Shown: positions 17,404-29,130, counted from the first letter of the stretch. The stretch: 64,000 nt of DNA from Roseibium denhamense (GCF_009711415.1 NZ_SMLZ01000108.1:63892-127891); one strand, 5' to 3'. The notes: generated by a model from the letters alone, not told the origin. A program made the numbers and translations.

Positions 17404-17438
17404 AGAAAAACGGCGGCAAATGCCGCCGGTTTCTTTTT
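17404..17438. terminator. Bidirectional hairpin terminator
   Basis: GGCGGCAAATGCCGCC forms a stem with flanking A-rich sequence on the left and TTTCTTTTTC on the right, so it can terminate both the RND pump gene (minus) and the tRNA-Cys transcript (plus). Confidence 0.8.
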
Positions 17439-17456
17439 CGTCTTTGCCACAGCCGG

Positions 17457-20400
17457 TCAGGCGGACGCGGCTCCATCAGCCCCCGGGGTTTGGGGCGAAC
17501 CGCCCAGCCAACCCTTGACCTTTTCACGGATCGACTGAAGGCTGGCATAGAGCAGCGGGATCAAAAGGATCCCGATGGATGTCGCAAAGAACATCCCGCC
17601 AAAGACCGCAAACCCGATAGCCTTCTGGCTGGCAGCCCCCGCGCTGGAAGCGGTCATGAGTGGAACGACCCCGAGCAAGAACGAGAGCGCCGTCATCATG
17701 ACGGCCCGGAACCGCAAATGGGCCGCTTCCACGGCCGCGTCCCGAACACTCTTGCCCGAATCTCTTTGCTCCATCGCGAATTCCACAATCAGAATGGCGT
17801 TCTTGGCCCCCATCCCGACCAGCATGATCATCCCGATTTGGGTGTAGAGATTGACGTCTCCTCCGGTGACCATGACGGCAAACAGTGCGCCCAGGATCGC
17901 AAACGAGACAGACATCAGGATGGCAAGCGGCATGGTCCAGCTTTCATACTGGGCCACCAGGAAGAGATAGGTGAACAGGATCGACAACAGCAGGATGAAC
18001 ATGACGATCTGACCGGATCCCTGCTGCTGGAGCGCTGTTCCCGTCCACTGGATCGAATAGCCCGACGGCAAAGCTTCAGCTGCCGCAGCATTCACATCGT
18101 TGATCACCGTGCCCGTGGAGGCCCCCAGCGCCGGATCTGCCATAACGGCAGCGGAGCGGAACATATTGTACCGGGTCAATATCTGGGGCCCGAGGACGTT
18201 TTCGGTGGTCAGAAGGCTGGTCATTGGCACCATCGTGCCGTCACCGGAGCGCACATAGAGACGGCCGATATCCTCGACACGGTCCCGGTACTCTCCGTCC
18301 GCCTGAATCATAACCTTGTAAACCCGGCCGAAGATGTTGAAGTCATTGACATAGTAAGAGCCGAGATAGGCCTGAAGCGTCACAAAGACATCGGCCACAT
18401 TGACAGCCAGAGTTTTTGCCTTTTCCCGGTCCAGATCAACGAAAATCTGCGGAACATTTGCCCGGAATGTCGAGTAGGCCCTGGCGATTTCAGCGCTCTG
18501 ATTGGTGGAATAAACCATGGAGCCGACCGCGGAGGCGAGATCCTGCGGGGTGCCGCCGGCGGTCTGCTGAAGCATCGCCTGCACGCCACCGGTTGTCCCG
18601 AGACCCGGGATCGGCGGCGGATTGAAAGCAATGATGTTTGCGCCGGGAATGGTCGAGAACTGCGCCCAAAATTTCCCAAGAATCGCATCGATGCGCAGAT
18701 CAGGCTGCTGGCGGTCTTCCCAGCCGTACATGGTGGCAATCACCAGGGCCGCGTTAGACGAAGTGGCGCCATTCAGGATTGAGAAGCCGTTGACCACAAC
18801 AACGTCTCGAACCCCGGCCGTATTGCGGGTAAGTTCCACAACACGCTCGGTGACACTTTCGGTACGTTCAAGCGAGGCACCATCTGGCAGCTGAATATCG
18901 ACCATCAGATAGCCCTGGTCCTCCGACGGAAGGAACCCTTGAGGCAGGCTGCCGCCCAAGACGACAATGAAGAAAATGGCACCCGCAACGACGGCAAGGG
19001 CGAGCGAAGCTACCCGGACCAGCCGCCGGATAATCGCTGTATAGCCATCGCGGACGGAGGTGATGCCCCTGTCAAACAGCCCCATGATCCCGCGCGGCGG
19101 TCCCGACCGGGCTTTCAGGATCAGCCCGCACAGCGCCGGAGACAGCGTCAGGGCGTTGATGGAAGAGATGATCACGGACACCGAGATTGTGACCGCGAAC
19201 TGCGAGTAAAGTTCACCGGTGATGCCCGGCATGAAGATGGTCGGCACGAACACCGCGAGCAGAACCAGCGTTGTGGCAATCACCGGACTTGTGATTTGCT
19301 CCATGGCCTTCGCGGTTGCTTCCTTCGGCGGCAAACCCTCCTCGGAAATGATCCGCTCTACGTTCTCAACCACGACAATCGCATCGTCCACCACGATCCC
19401 GATCGCAAGCACCAGCGCGAACAAGGAGATCGTGTTGAGCGACATTCCAAGGGCGAGCAGCACCGCAAAGGTGCCGATCAGGGAAACCGGGATCGCAACG
19501 GTCGGGATGATCGTGGCGCGCCAATTTCCAAGAAAGACGAAAACCACCGAGACCACGAGAAGGAACGTCAGGAACAGCGTCGCGATCACATCGTCCAGGG
19601 ATTGCTGCACGAAATCCGTCGTGTTGAACGGTACGCCATATTTCATATCCGGCGGAAAATTCTGTGACAGGCGGTCCATTTCCTTCAGAACCGCATCGGC
19701 AACGGCAAGCGCATTGGCCCCTGGCGCCTGATAGATGGCCAGAACCGTCGACGGCTGTCCGTTAAACTCACCGGATGCGTTGTAGAATTGCGCACCAAGT
19801 TCGACGCGGGCCACGTCGCCCACGGTCACAACCGCACCGTCATTCCCGGTCCGAAGTACGATTTGCTCGAACTCATCAGCCGATGACAACCGGCCCTTCG
19901 CCTTGATCGTGTACTGGAACTGCTGGCCGGACGGGACCGGCGGCGAGCCGATCTGACCCGCAGCAACCTGGATGTTCTGATCCTGGATCGCCGTTATAAA
20001 ATCGGTCGGGGTCATGCCCAGGCTTGCGAGGCGGTCCGGGTCGAGCCAGATCCGCATGCCATAGGCAAAGTCGGTCATTACGTCGGCGCGGCCAACCCCT
20101 TGAACCCGCGCCAGCGCATCTTTCATGTTGATCGACGCATAGTTCGACAGGAACACCGGATCATAGGTGCCCTCCGGCGAGTAAAGTGTAACCACCAGCA
20201 GCATGTTCGTGCTGGCTTTCTGGACGGTGACACCGTTCTGCGTCACTTCACTGGGCAGCTGGCTGGTGGCCTGGCTCACGCGGTTCTGCACGTTGACCGT
20301 GGCGATATCCGGATCCGTGCCCACGGCAAAGGTCACATTCAACGAATATGACCCGCTGTCATTGCTCGTCGACTGCATGTAAATCATGTCATCGACGCCG

Positions 20401-20612
20401 TTGACCTGGCCCTCAATGGGCGCGGCGACCGTCTCTTCCAGCACTTCGGCGTTGGCACCGGTGTAACTTGCGGAAACGTTTACGACCGGCGGTGTGATGT
20501 TCGGAAATTGTTCAACCGGCAGAGCCACGTAGCCAAGGATACCGGCAATCGTAATCACAATAGAAATAACCAGCGCGAATTTCGGCCGGTAGATAAAAAA
20601 CTTTGAGAACAT
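17457..20612 (-). CDS. RND efflux pump inner membrane transporter (AcrB/MexB family)
   Basis: A 1051-residue HAE1-type RND transporter of the inner membrane that exports hydrophobic compounds using the proton gradient. It starts MFSKFFIYRPKFALVISIVI (TM1), carries the proton-relay pair in GIVVDDAIVVVEN near residue 405, and has the expected two large periplasmic loops and a second set of TM segments (FLVAQYESWTMPLAIL onward). Length is standard. Its ATG follows the adaptor stop directly (TAAATG). Substrate range cannot be read from sequence. Confidence 0.95.
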   Translation of the reverse strand: MFSKFFIYRPKFALVISIVITIAGILGYVALPVEQFPNITPPVVNVSASYTGANAEVLEETVAAPIEGQVNGVDDMIYMQSTSNDSGSYSLNVTFAVGTDPDIATVNVQNRVSQATSQLPSEVTQNGVTVQKASTNMLLVVTLYSPEGTYDPVFLSNYASINMKDALARVQGVGRADVMTDFAYGMRIWLDPDRLASLGMTPTDFITAIQDQNIQVAAGQIGSPPVPSGQQFQYTIKAKGRLSSADEFEQIVLRTGNDGAVVTVGDVARVELGAQFYNASGEFNGQPSTVLAIYQAPGANALAVADAVLKEMDRLSQNFPPDMKYGVPFNTTDFVQQSLDDVIATLFLTFLLVVSVVFVFLGNWRATIIPTVAIPVSLIGTFAVLLALGMSLNTISLFALVLAIGIVVDDAIVVVENVERIISEEGLPPKEATAKAMEQITSPVIATTLVLLAVFVPTIFMPGITGELYSQFAVTISVSVIISSINALTLSPALCGLILKARSGPPRGIMGLFDRGITSVRDGYTAIIRRLVRVASLALAVVAGAIFFIVVLGGSLPQGFLPSEDQGYLMVDIQLPDGASLERTESVTERVVELTRNTAGVRDVVVVNGFSILNGATSSNAALVIATMYGWEDRQQPDLRIDAILGKFWAQFSTIPGANIIAFNPPPIPGLGTTGGVQAMLQQTAGGTPQDLASAVGSMVYSTNQSAEIARAYSTFRANVPQIFVDLDREKAKTLAVNVADVFVTLQAYLGSYYVNDFNIFGRVYKVMIQADGEYRDRVEDIGRLYVRSGDGTMVPMTSLLTTENVLGPQILTRYNMFRSAAVMADPALGASTGTVINDVNAAAAEALPSGYSIQWTGTALQQQGSGQIVMFILLLSILFTYLFLVAQYESWTMPLAILMSVSFAILGALFAVMVTGGDVNLYTQIGMIMLVGMGAKNAILIVEFAMEQRDSGKSVRDAAVEAAHLRFRAVMMTALSFLLGVVPLMTASSAGAASQKAIGFAVFGGMFFATSIGILLIPLLYASLQSIREKVKGWLGGSPQTPGADGAASA

Positions 20613-21776
20613 TTAGCTTTGCTCCGCCGGTTGAGAGGCAAGAACCGGCGTCACTTCTACCCCGGGCCGAACCTTTTGAAGGCCCTCCACAATCACCTCA
20701 TCCCCGTCGGCGAGACCTTTCGTGACGACGAAATTGGTCTCGACCTGCTGGCCAAGCTCCACATAGCGCTGCTCGACCTTCTTGTCGGATGTCACGGCCA
20801 GAGCGAAAGCGCCCTGCTGGTCGCGCTGAATGGCGGCCTGCGGCACCACGATGGCATTTTCCGCTTTTGGCGCTTCCAGAACCACTGTCACATATGTTCC
20901 GGCGAGCAACCGGGTGTCGGCGTTCTCAAACTGTCCGCGGAAGGAGATTGTTCCGGTCGACGTGTCAACCTCGTTGCCGATAAAGACGATCTTGCCCGTC
21001 TCTCCGTAGGTTTCGCCGTTTGGAAGGATAAGCTTGATATCCGGCGAGTTGTCGGGGGAGACATCTTCCGCCGAGATCCCGTGGGTTTTGACCGCGTTGA
21101 GGTACTGCGATTCGCTGACGGAGAAGTTCACATAAACCGGTGCCAGACGGATGAGCTTTGCCAAGGGCTGGGTCGATGGCCCCACAACCTCACCAACGCT
21201 GTAGGTTGTCTTGCCGATTTGCCCCGGAAACGGAGCTGATACATCCGTATAGCTGAGATTGAGCTCAGCCTGTTGAAGAGCTGATTGCGCAGCCTCCACA
21301 GACGCGGCGGCCTGTTCCTTTTGAGCCAATGTGGCTTCATAGGCGGCTTCCGACAAATGGCCCTTGTCGCGCAAGTCCCGGTCGCGTTTTTCATCCGCAG
21401 CTTTCAAGGCAGCATCAGCCTTGGCACTGGAAACATCGGCCTTGGCCTTTGTCAGTGCGGCCTCATACTGGCCCTTCTCAATTGTGAAAAGCAGGTCCTT
21501 TTCCTTGACAAGCGATCCGTCCGGCACGGCCTTCTTCTCCAGAAAGCCGTTGACGCGGGCTACCAGATCAACCTGATCGACAGCCGCAATCTGGCCGACA
21601 AAGCGGGCGCTGTCACGCACATCCTCGGACACGACCTTTGCGACCGTCACAGAGGGGGGCGGCGCTGCCGGCGCTTCGGCCTGCTGACTGCTGTCCGAGC
21701 ATCCGGCAACCGCCAAAGCGGCGACAGCTGTAAGCACGAGGTTTCGGGAAAAGGGATGGCGACGCAAACGGCTCAT
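20613..21776 (-). CDS. RND efflux periplasmic adaptor (AcrA/MexA family), lipoprotein
   Basis: A 387-residue membrane fusion protein linking the RND pump to an outer membrane channel. The N-terminal lipobox LAVAGC puts the lipidated cysteine at residue 26. The alpha-hairpin (ALTKAKADVSSAKADAALKA onward), the lipoyl halves and the beta-barrel (VGEVVGPSTQPLAKLIRLAP) follow in order. It is the first gene of the pump operon; no TetR or MarR regulator is adjacent. The likely outer membrane partner is the TolC at 14643-16046. Confidence 0.94.
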   Translation of the reverse strand: MSRLRRHPFSRNLVLTAVAALAVAGCSDSSQQAEAPAAPPPSVTVAKVVSEDVRDSARFVGQIAAVDQVDLVARVNGFLEKKAVPDGSLVKEKDLLFTIEKGQYEAALTKAKADVSSAKADAALKAADEKRDRDLRDKGHLSEAAYEATLAQKEQAAASVEAAQSALQQAELNLSYTDVSAPFPGQIGKTTYSVGEVVGPSTQPLAKLIRLAPVYVNFSVSESQYLNAVKTHGISAEDVSPDNSPDIKLILPNGETYGETGKIVFIGNEVDTSTGTISFRGQFENADTRLLAGTYVTVVLEAPKAENAIVVPQAAIQRDQQGAFALAVTSDKKVEQRYVELGQQVETNFVVTKGLADGDEVIVEGLQKVRPGVEVTPVLASQPAEQS

Positions 21777-21832
21777 TCGTGAAACTCCACGCGCGGTTAC
21801 ATATCTACAGGCGATATGCCCAAGTGGGCTTC

Positions 21833-21860
21833 ACTATAAGAGACGAGATTGATTCAACAA
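21833..21860 (-). promoter_or_regulatory. Putative promoter of the RND operon
   Basis: On the minus strand TTGTTG (21860-21855) and TATAGT (21838-21833) are spaced by 16 bp, about 57 bp upstream of the adaptor ATG. A palindrome (21889-21906) lies just upstream of the -35. Confidence 0.45.
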
Positions 21861-21888
21861 GCAAAACTTATTGCGGTAACCGGCGCGC

Positions 21889-21906
21889 AAGGGACTAAGT
21901 TCCCTT
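21889..21906. promoter_or_regulatory. Palindrome upstream of the RND operon (possible operator)
   Basis: AAGGGA-CTAAGT-TCCCTT is an inverted repeat of 6 bp arms, located between the VOC gene stop and the RND promoter. It could be an operator or a weak VOC-gene terminator; no T run follows, which speaks against the latter. Confidence 0.3.
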
Positions 21907-21981
21907 ACGTTTTCATCACGCTCCGGGCCGGTTAGGTGGCCGACACCTCTGAAAGCAATGTTAAAACTCAATCAGCTGGCG

Positions 21982-22803
21982 TCATACCGGCGAGAGCATC
22001 AGAGTCATCCCAAACAGCTCATGCGCAGGAACGACTTTCCGCTCTGCAAGGCCATGGCACGCAATATCCAGACCTGCAATGTGCGGCATCAGCCCCGCCC
22101 CGGTCCGGTCGGCCTCCTCGCCTGTAATGCTTGCAAATGCCGCTGGTGTCAAAACCATGATCGTTCCACGCGGTGTCTTCATCTCAAGACCAAGGCTGGT
22201 TGCCCGCATTTCCCGCTGCCCGGTAAAGCCGCCAAGGAATTCATGGTGATCGGACGGGTCCGCCGCAACGAGATAGACCGTCTTGATCTCCTGCGCCCCA
22301 TTGGCGTGCGTCTGGTAATCGGCTTTCCAGAAATTCTCCGGAAAACGGTTCCGGCAAGTGAAATACCCGATGGAAGGCGCTAGTCGATCCGACACGAATG
22401 TCAGGTCAAAGCCCACATTTGCCGTCGTTCCATCCAAATATGTGGCGACCCGCTCGAAAGCAAACGGCTCGTAGCCCGTCAAACCCGCCTTTTGGAAGGC
22501 CGCCCGATCCGCATCCGGGTCCTGGCTTTCGAGGACCAGCATGCTCGCCCCTTGCCGTTCCTTCAGGAAGTCGCGGTTGAACGCCCCAAAGGAAAACGCA
22601 CCCGGGGCAGCCTCCGTGATAAGACCGGGATCCGCAACGCTCAAGATCTCGATGAAGAAGCCGTCAAGCTGGACAATCCTGTTGGCGGTACCCCAAGGAT
22701 GGCGGTTGACATGTGTCAACGTGAAGCCGAGCGCTTCATAAGCGCGCCCGGCAGTCTCAAGGTCCTGCACAGCCACCACAACGTGATCGAGCCCGCGTAC
22801 CAT
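21982..22803 (-). CDS. VOC/glyoxalase-like domain protein
   Basis: A 273-residue protein with a VOC fold at the N terminus: VRGLDHVVVAVQDLETAGRAYEALGF is the classic first beta-alpha-beta unit with a metal-type His, followed by NRIVQLDGFFIEIL. It resembles the glyoxalase-like PF13468 group; reaction and substrate are unknown. It lies between the RND operon and pyrG on the same strand, with 32 bp to the pyrG stop, so it is probably transcribed with pyrG. Confidence 0.8.
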   Translation of the reverse strand: MVRGLDHVVVAVQDLETAGRAYEALGFTLTHVNRHPWGTANRIVQLDGFFIEILSVADPGLITEAAPGAFSFGAFNRDFLKERQGASMLVLESQDPDADRAAFQKAGLTGYEPFAFERVATYLDGTTANVGFDLTFVSDRLAPSIGYFTCRNRFPENFWKADYQTHANGAQEIKTVYLVAADPSDHHEFLGGFTGQREMRATSLGLEMKTPRGTIMVLTPAAFASITGEEADRTGAGLMPHIAGLDIACHGLAERKVVPAHELFGMTLMLSPV

Positions 22804-22835
22804 TCGCCCCTCCCCGAGACTTGAAATGTTGCCCG

Positions 22836-24518
<1,683 letters not shown>

Positions 24519-24523
24519 TTAAC

Positions 24524-24559
24524 ACATAAAAATGCCCTGCGAGTTTGGCCGCAGGGCAT
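24524..24559 (-). terminator. Rho-independent terminator of secG
   Basis: On the minus strand ATGCCCTGCG and CGCAGGGCAT form a 10 bp perfect stem with an 8-nt loop, followed by TTTTTATG. It ends the tpiA/secG side and separates it from pyrG. Confidence 0.88.
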
Positions 24560-24597
24560 ATGTTAGGCGAAGGTGCCGGATAATCGGCTGCCGGTCA

Positions 24598-24981
24598 TTA
24601 CTGAGCGGCTGGAACTTGAGGTCCGGACGGCTGGCTCTGTTGTTGCAGCGCATCGAGAATGCCGTTACCGCCTCCGGTCCCTGTGTCGGCTGGAGCCGGA
24701 GCACCATCTGTCGCGACCGGCGCAGCATCAAGAATGGACGCTGGGCTGTCAGTGTTCTTCGCGATCAGGCTGAGCGTCAGCGACGTCGCAAAAAAAGCAA
24801 CGGCCAGCACGCCTGTCACGCGGGTTAGAACATTCGCGGTTCCACGGCTGGACATCAGTCCGCCACCGCCGCCGCCTCCGCCGCCAATGCCAAGCGCACC
24901 GCCTTCAGAGCGCTGCAGAAGCACAACAAGCACGAGGGCCAGCACGACCATCAGGTGGATCACGATGACTACAGTTTCCAT
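24598..24981 (-). CDS. secG: Protein translocase subunit SecG
   Basis: A 127-residue SecG with two membrane segments (VVIVIHLMVVLALVLVVLLQ at 4-23 and VTGVLAVAFFATSLTLSLIA) separated by the conserved LLQRSEGGALGIGGGGG loop. SecG assists SecYE in protein export. The glycine run (nine in a row) is encoded by a GGC/GGA-like repeat and may vary in length. The C-terminal 45 residues are a disordered Ala/Pro/Gly tail, as in many alphaproteobacteria. Confidence 0.95.
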   Translation of the reverse strand: METVVIVIHLMVVLALVLVVLLQRSEGGALGIGGGGGGGGGLMSSRGTANVLTRVTGVLAVAFFATSLTLSLIAKNTDSPASILDAAPVATDGAPAPADTGTGGGNGILDALQQQSQPSGPQVPAAQ

Positions 24982-25090
24982 CGACTGCCATTCTTTTTTG
25001 AATTCAAGATTTGCGGCCTTCTACACCAGTCGGTGTCCGCTTTCTACCCTTCAAATGAGACTTGTCCGCGAACACGTCAAGCAAGGCTCG

Positions 25091-25849
25091 TTATTTATAG
25101 GCCGCAAGAATACCCAGGAAATCGTCAGCTTTGAGGCTGGCCCCTCCGACAAGAGCTCCATTCACATCGGCAACTGCCATCAGTTCGGCCGCATTGCCCG
25201 GCTTCACCGACCCGCCATAAAGAAGACGCATCGCTTCCCCCTCACCGCCGAATCGCGCAGCGAGATTTGACCGCATGGCCGCGTGCATTTCGGCGACATC
25301 ATCCGCTGTCGGCGTCAGCCCTGTCCCGATTGCCCACACCGGTTCATACGCGATCACGGTGTTTTGTGCCGTCGCACCGTCGGGTACGGACCCCGCCAAC
25401 TGTTGCTCAACAACAGCTATTGCCTGGCCCGCCTTGCGCTCCGCCTCGGTTTCGCCGACGCAGATGATCGCACCAAGGCCCGCCTGCCAGGCAGCAGCGG
25501 CCTTGGCAGCGACATCGGCATCGCTTTCCCCGTGATCTGCCCGACGCTCGGAATGACCAACAATAACAGCAGACGCTCCGGCATCCGCCAGCATCCCGGC
25601 GGAAATGTCGCCCGTATGCGCGCCCGATGCAGCCGCATGACAGTCCTGCGCACCTACTTTCAGCGCGCTTGCGGCCGAAGCACTGGCCAAAACCGAGATC
25701 AGGGTTGCCGGCGGGCATATCATCGCGTCCACTTTTGCCGTGAGATCTGCATCAAGCCCGGCTGCAATCTTTTCGAACTCGGCCTGGTTCGCCTTGAGGC
25801 CGTTCATTTTCCAGTTACCGGCAACCATTGGCTTGATCGCAGCATTCAT
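25091..25849 (-). CDS. tpiA: Triosephosphate isomerase
   Basis: A 252-residue TIM barrel interconverting dihydroxyacetone phosphate and glyceraldehyde 3-phosphate. Catalytic residues are in place: Asn12 and Lys14 (GNWKMN), His99 (GHSERR) and Glu169 ([11 protein letters not shown]); the phosphate loop YGGSVKPGN is near the C terminus. It is followed by secG after 109 bp and is divergent from the ppiD-like gene (239 bp between starts). Confidence 0.97.
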   Translation of the reverse strand: MNAAIKPMVAGNWKMNGLKANQAEFEKIAAGLDADLTAKVDAMICPPATLISVLASASAASALKVGAQDCHAAASGAHTGDISAGMLADAGASAVIVGHSERRADHGESDADVAAKAAAAWQAGLGAIICVGETEAERKAGQAIAVVEQQLAGSVPDGATAQNTVIAYEPVWAIGTGLTPTADDVAEMHAAMRSNLAARFGGEGEAMRLLYGGSVKPGNAAELMAVADVNGALVGGASLKADDFLGILAAYK

Positions 25850-26088
25850 GGATTTTCTCCCGCATGATGAAACAATTGCGGCTTATAGAGCAGAAGCCTT
25901 TGCCGGTTGCAATCCACCATGGCAATTCGGCCAATGCCAATTCCCCAACCTGTTTGTTCAACGCGCCTTGCAGCAGGGCTCGCGCCTCATTATGATCCGC
26001 CCGCTTCGGCCCTGGCGTACCGACCGGGCCGGTCAGATATTCGCGCCGTCTGAAACGAACGGCAGATGCATAATCTATGGGAGACGTC

Positions 26089-27984
26089 ATGCTCGACGCG
26101 CTGCGCAAAGGCGCTGGCACTTGGATTGCCAAACTGTTTATCGCCTTGCTCATTTTCAGCTTCGCCATTTGGGGTGTAACGGACTTCCTGCAGGGCTTTG
26201 GCCAGAACACGGCCGCCAAGGTTGGTGAAGCCGAAGTCTCCATGCTCGCCTTTGAGCGCACGTACCGCCAGGACATGAACCGGATCGGGCAACAACTGGG
26301 CCGTCCGCTGACCCCTGATGAAGGCACCCAGCTCGGCATTCCCCAGCAGGCCCTCGGCAGGCTGGTCGCGGAAGCCGCAATGGATAATGCCGCTCTGGGC
26401 CTGCAGCTTGCCATTTCAGACGAACGCCTTGCCGGGATCATCCAATCCGACCCCGCATTCCGCGGGCTGAACGGCCGTTACGACCGGAACCGGCTGCAAC
26501 AGGTTCTGCAAGCCAACATGTACCGGGAAGACGAGTATGTGCTGGAACGGCGCCGCGTGGCCGAACGCAGTCAGCTTGCCGAAGCTCTGTCCGGCGGCAT
26601 TACCGCACCTCAGGCCTATGTGGAGCTTGTGGACACATTCCAGTCAGAGGCCAGGGACATCGACTACCTTGAGCTCACCCGGACCGATATCGGCGAGATT
26701 GAAGATCCGTCCGAAAGCGTGCTTGCTACTTATTTCGAAGATAACAATGCGCAATTCCGCGCCCCGGAATATCGCGAGATCGCGTTTATCTCGATGACGC
26801 CGACCAGTCTTGCGCGGCCGGGCGATATTCATGAAGACGATGCGCGTGCAGAATATGAGAGCCGGGCCGAAGAATTCGCAGAGCCGGAGCGTCGCGAAAT
26901 CCGCCAGATGACGTTTCAGTCTGAGGAAGAGGCAGCCAAGGTTGCGGATGAGCTTTCCGGCGGCAAGTCCTTCGATGACGTTATGACGGAGCGCAACCTG
27001 ACCGCCAACGACGTGTCGCTGGGCACCATGGCCCGGGCTGACTTCTTGGACGAGGCGCTTGGCGATGCCGCATTTGCGCTTGAGGAAGGCGAAAGCAGCG
27101 GTGCCATTGACGGCCGTTTTTCAACGGCCATTGTCAATGTCAAGGAGATCCTCCTGGCCCGCACCACGCCTTTTGAAGAGGTCAAAGACCAGATCGTTCG
27201 AGACCTTGCCAGAGAACAGGCGGAGCGTGAGATCCTGGACATCTATGATGAGGTGGAAGATGCGCGCGCAGGCGGCGCCCTCCTTGCAGAGGTGAGCGAG
27301 CGGTTTTCCCTTCCGCTTGAAACCACCGAGCCGTTCGACGCGGCAGGGTCATCCATGACGGAAACGACTGTAACGCTTCCGGATGCCGATGGTCTTCTGG
27401 CAGGTGTCTTCGACAGTGATATCGGCATCGAGAACGATGTTCTGGAACTGAATGAAGAAGGGTTCCTTTGGTACGAAGTCACCAAGGTGACGCCGGCCCG
27501 TGACCGCGAGCTGGACGAGGTCCGGGCATCCGTGATCGAAGCCTGGAAGGAAGAAGAACTTGCAAGCCGCCTGTCGAGCAAGGCGGCAGACCTTCTGGCA
27601 ACAGCCGAAGGCGGAACGCCGCTTGAAGACATCGCAAGCCAGGAAGGGCTCGAGGTTCAAACCGCAAGCGGCCTGACGCGCAACGGAAACCCGTCTGAAA
27701 TCGGCCGGGAGGCCCTGCAGTCCGCCTTTGGCGGCCCAATCGGCACCACAGCCGTGTCGGACAATGCCGACGGGACCGGGCGTATTGTTTTGAAGGTCAC
27801 CGGTGTGACTGTGCCGCAGTTTGATCCGGCAACGCAGCAGGCAACGGCAGCCTCCGATCAACTGTCCCAGCAGATCCGGGACTCATTGGTTGGCCTTTAC
27901 ATAACCGAACAGGAAAAACTGGCCGGGGTAGAGATCAATCAGGTGGGCGTTGCCCAGGTGATGGGTTTGTCCCAGCAGAACTAG
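26089..27984 (+). CDS. PpiD/SurA-N-type periplasmic peptidyl-prolyl isomerase
   Basis: A 631-residue membrane-anchored foldase: an N-terminal TM helix (WIAKLFIALLIFSFAIWGVTD), a SurA-N-type chaperone region, then a parvulin-like domain (residues ~270-360) and a C-terminal region. It faces the periplasm and helps fold exported proteins. Start chosen at 26089 (MLDALRKG) because GGGAG lies 5 bp upstream; a second ATG at 26077 is less well placed. PPIase activity of the central domain is uncertain, since PpiD-like parvulin domains often lack key residues. Confidence 0.9.
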   Translation: MLDALRKGAGTWIAKLFIALLIFSFAIWGVTDFLQGFGQNTAAKVGEAEVSMLAFERTYRQDMNRIGQQLGRPLTPDEGTQLGIPQQALGRLVAEAAMDNAALGLQLAISDERLAGIIQSDPAFRGLNGRYDRNRLQQVLQANMYREDEYVLERRRVAERSQLAEALSGGITAPQAYVELVDTFQSEARDIDYLELTRTDIGEIEDPSESVLATYFEDNNAQFRAPEYREIAFISMTPTSLARPGDIHEDDARAEYESRAEEFAEPERREIRQMTFQSEEEAAKVADELSGGKSFDDVMTERNLTANDVSLGTMARADFLDEALGDAAFALEEGESSGAIDGRFSTAIVNVKEILLARTTPFEEVKDQIVRDLAREQAEREILDIYDEVEDARAGGALLAEVSERFSLPLETTEPFDAAGSSMTETTVTLPDADGLLAGVFDSDIGIENDVLELNEEGFLWYEVTKVTPARDRELDEVRASVIEAWKEEELASRLSSKAADLLATAEGGTPLEDIASQEGLEVQTASGLTRNGNPSEIGREALQSAFGGPIGTTAVSDNADGTGRIVLKVTGVTVPQFDPATQQATAASDQLSQQIRDSLVGLYITEQEKLAGVEINQVGVAQVMGLSQQN

Positions 27985-27992
27985 TACCAACA

Positions 27993-28029
27993 GGCTTTCC
28001 GGCAGACATGTTTCATTTGCCGGAAAGCC
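27993..28029. terminator. Hairpin between ppiD-like gene and trpD
   Basis: GGCTTTCCGGCA and TGCCGGAAAGCC form a 12 bp perfect stem with a 13-nt loop, starting 9 bp after the ppiD-like stop. There is no good T tract, so it may be a weak terminator or transcript-stabilising hairpin. Confidence 0.55.
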
Positions 28030-28110
28030 GTCGCTTTGATCCGTTTTGGGCAGGTGAGCCGATCCCGGTTGATTTGCCTTAAGCTTCCGGAAGTCGGTTA
28101 AGAGGCCACC

Positions 28111-29124
28111 ATGACAGCTTTTAAGGACATAATCGCCAAGGTGGCTGATGGCGGTTCCCTGTCTCTGGATGAGGCCAAAACCGCATTCGATGTCATCCTG
28201 TCAGGCTCGGCAACGCCGTCACAGCTTGGCGGGTTCCTGATGGCTCTGCGTGTGCGCGGTGAGACCGTAAACGAGGTCACGGGCGCGGTCGCGACCATGC
28301 GCGCAAAGATGCTGCCTGTGGACGCGCCAGACAATGCCATTGATATTGTCGGGACCGGCGGAGACAGCTCCGGCAGCTACAATATCTCCACCTGCACGGC
28401 GCTCGTAGTTGCAGGTTGCGACGTGCCGGTCGCAAAGCACGGAAACCGGTCGCTCTCGTCCAAGTCCGGCTCGGCTGAAGCCTTGGCCGAACTTGGCATC
28501 AACATCGATATAGGCCCGGAAAAAATTTCTGAGTGCATCCGCTCAGCAAATATCGGCTTCATGTTTGCGCCGCTTCACCATGCCGCTATGAAACATGTCG
28601 GGCCGACCCGCGTGGAACTCGGTACCCGCACCATTTTCAACCTGCTCGGTCCCCTTTCCAGTCCGGCTGGCGTCAAACGCCAAATGACCGGCGTCTTTGC
28701 CGACAAATGGGTTGAACCTGTTGCAGAGGCTTTGAAAGAACTCGGGACTGAAAAAGCCTGGATTGTGCATGGCTCCGACGGTATGGACGAGATCACGACA
28801 ACCGGCCCAACGCGGGTGTGCGAGCTGGCCGGCGGCGAATTACGGTCATTTGAAATCACACCGGAAGATGCCGGCCTGCCCTACGCTGAGATGAAGGATC
28901 TCAAGGGCGGAACACCGGCCGAAAATGCAAAGGCCCTGCGCGAAGTTCTGGCAGGTGCCAAGACGGCTTACCGCGATATAGTCCTTTTTAACGCGGCTGC
29001 CTCCCTTATCGTGGCAGACAAGGCCACTACCTTGAAAGACGGGGTAGAGATGGCGGCAGACTCGATCGATAGCGGTTCGGCGGCTGACGCCCTGGACAAG
29101 CTGGTAGCAGCCTCGAACGGATAA
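28111..29124 (+). CDS. trpD: Anthranilate phosphoribosyltransferase
   Basis: A 337-residue TrpD, second step of tryptophan synthesis, joining anthranilate to PRPP. The PRPP-binding [14 protein letters not shown] motif lies around residues 80-93 and [17 protein letters not shown] around 107-125. An AAGAGG site precedes the ATG. It is the first gene of trpD-trpC-moaC-moeA; trpG/trpE are not in the window. Confidence 0.97.
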   Translation: MTAFKDIIAKVADGGSLSLDEAKTAFDVILSGSATPSQLGGFLMALRVRGETVNEVTGAVATMRAKMLPVDAPDNAIDIVGTGGDSSGSYNISTCTALVVAGCDVPVAKHGNRSLSSKSGSAEALAELGINIDIGPEKISECIRSANIGFMFAPLHHAAMKHVGPTRVELGTRTIFNLLGPLSSPAGVKRQMTGVFADKWVEPVAEALKELGTEKAWIVHGSDGMDEITTTGPTRVCELAGGELRSFEITPEDAGLPYAEMKDLKGGTPAENAKALREVLAGAKTAYRDIVLFNAAASLIVADKATTLKDGVEMAADSIDSGSAADALDKLVAASNG

Positions 29125-29130
29125 TATCTG

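Noticed and set aside
17170-17548. Small frames across tRNA-Cys
   Set aside because: They run through the tRNA and the terminator; the DNGPDRNRTGV-like peptide is a known artefact of translating tRNA genes.
17391-18782. Plus-strand frame of 463 codons
   Set aside because: Antisense to the RND transporter and passing through its terminator; His/Arg/Gly-rich composition typical of shadow frames.
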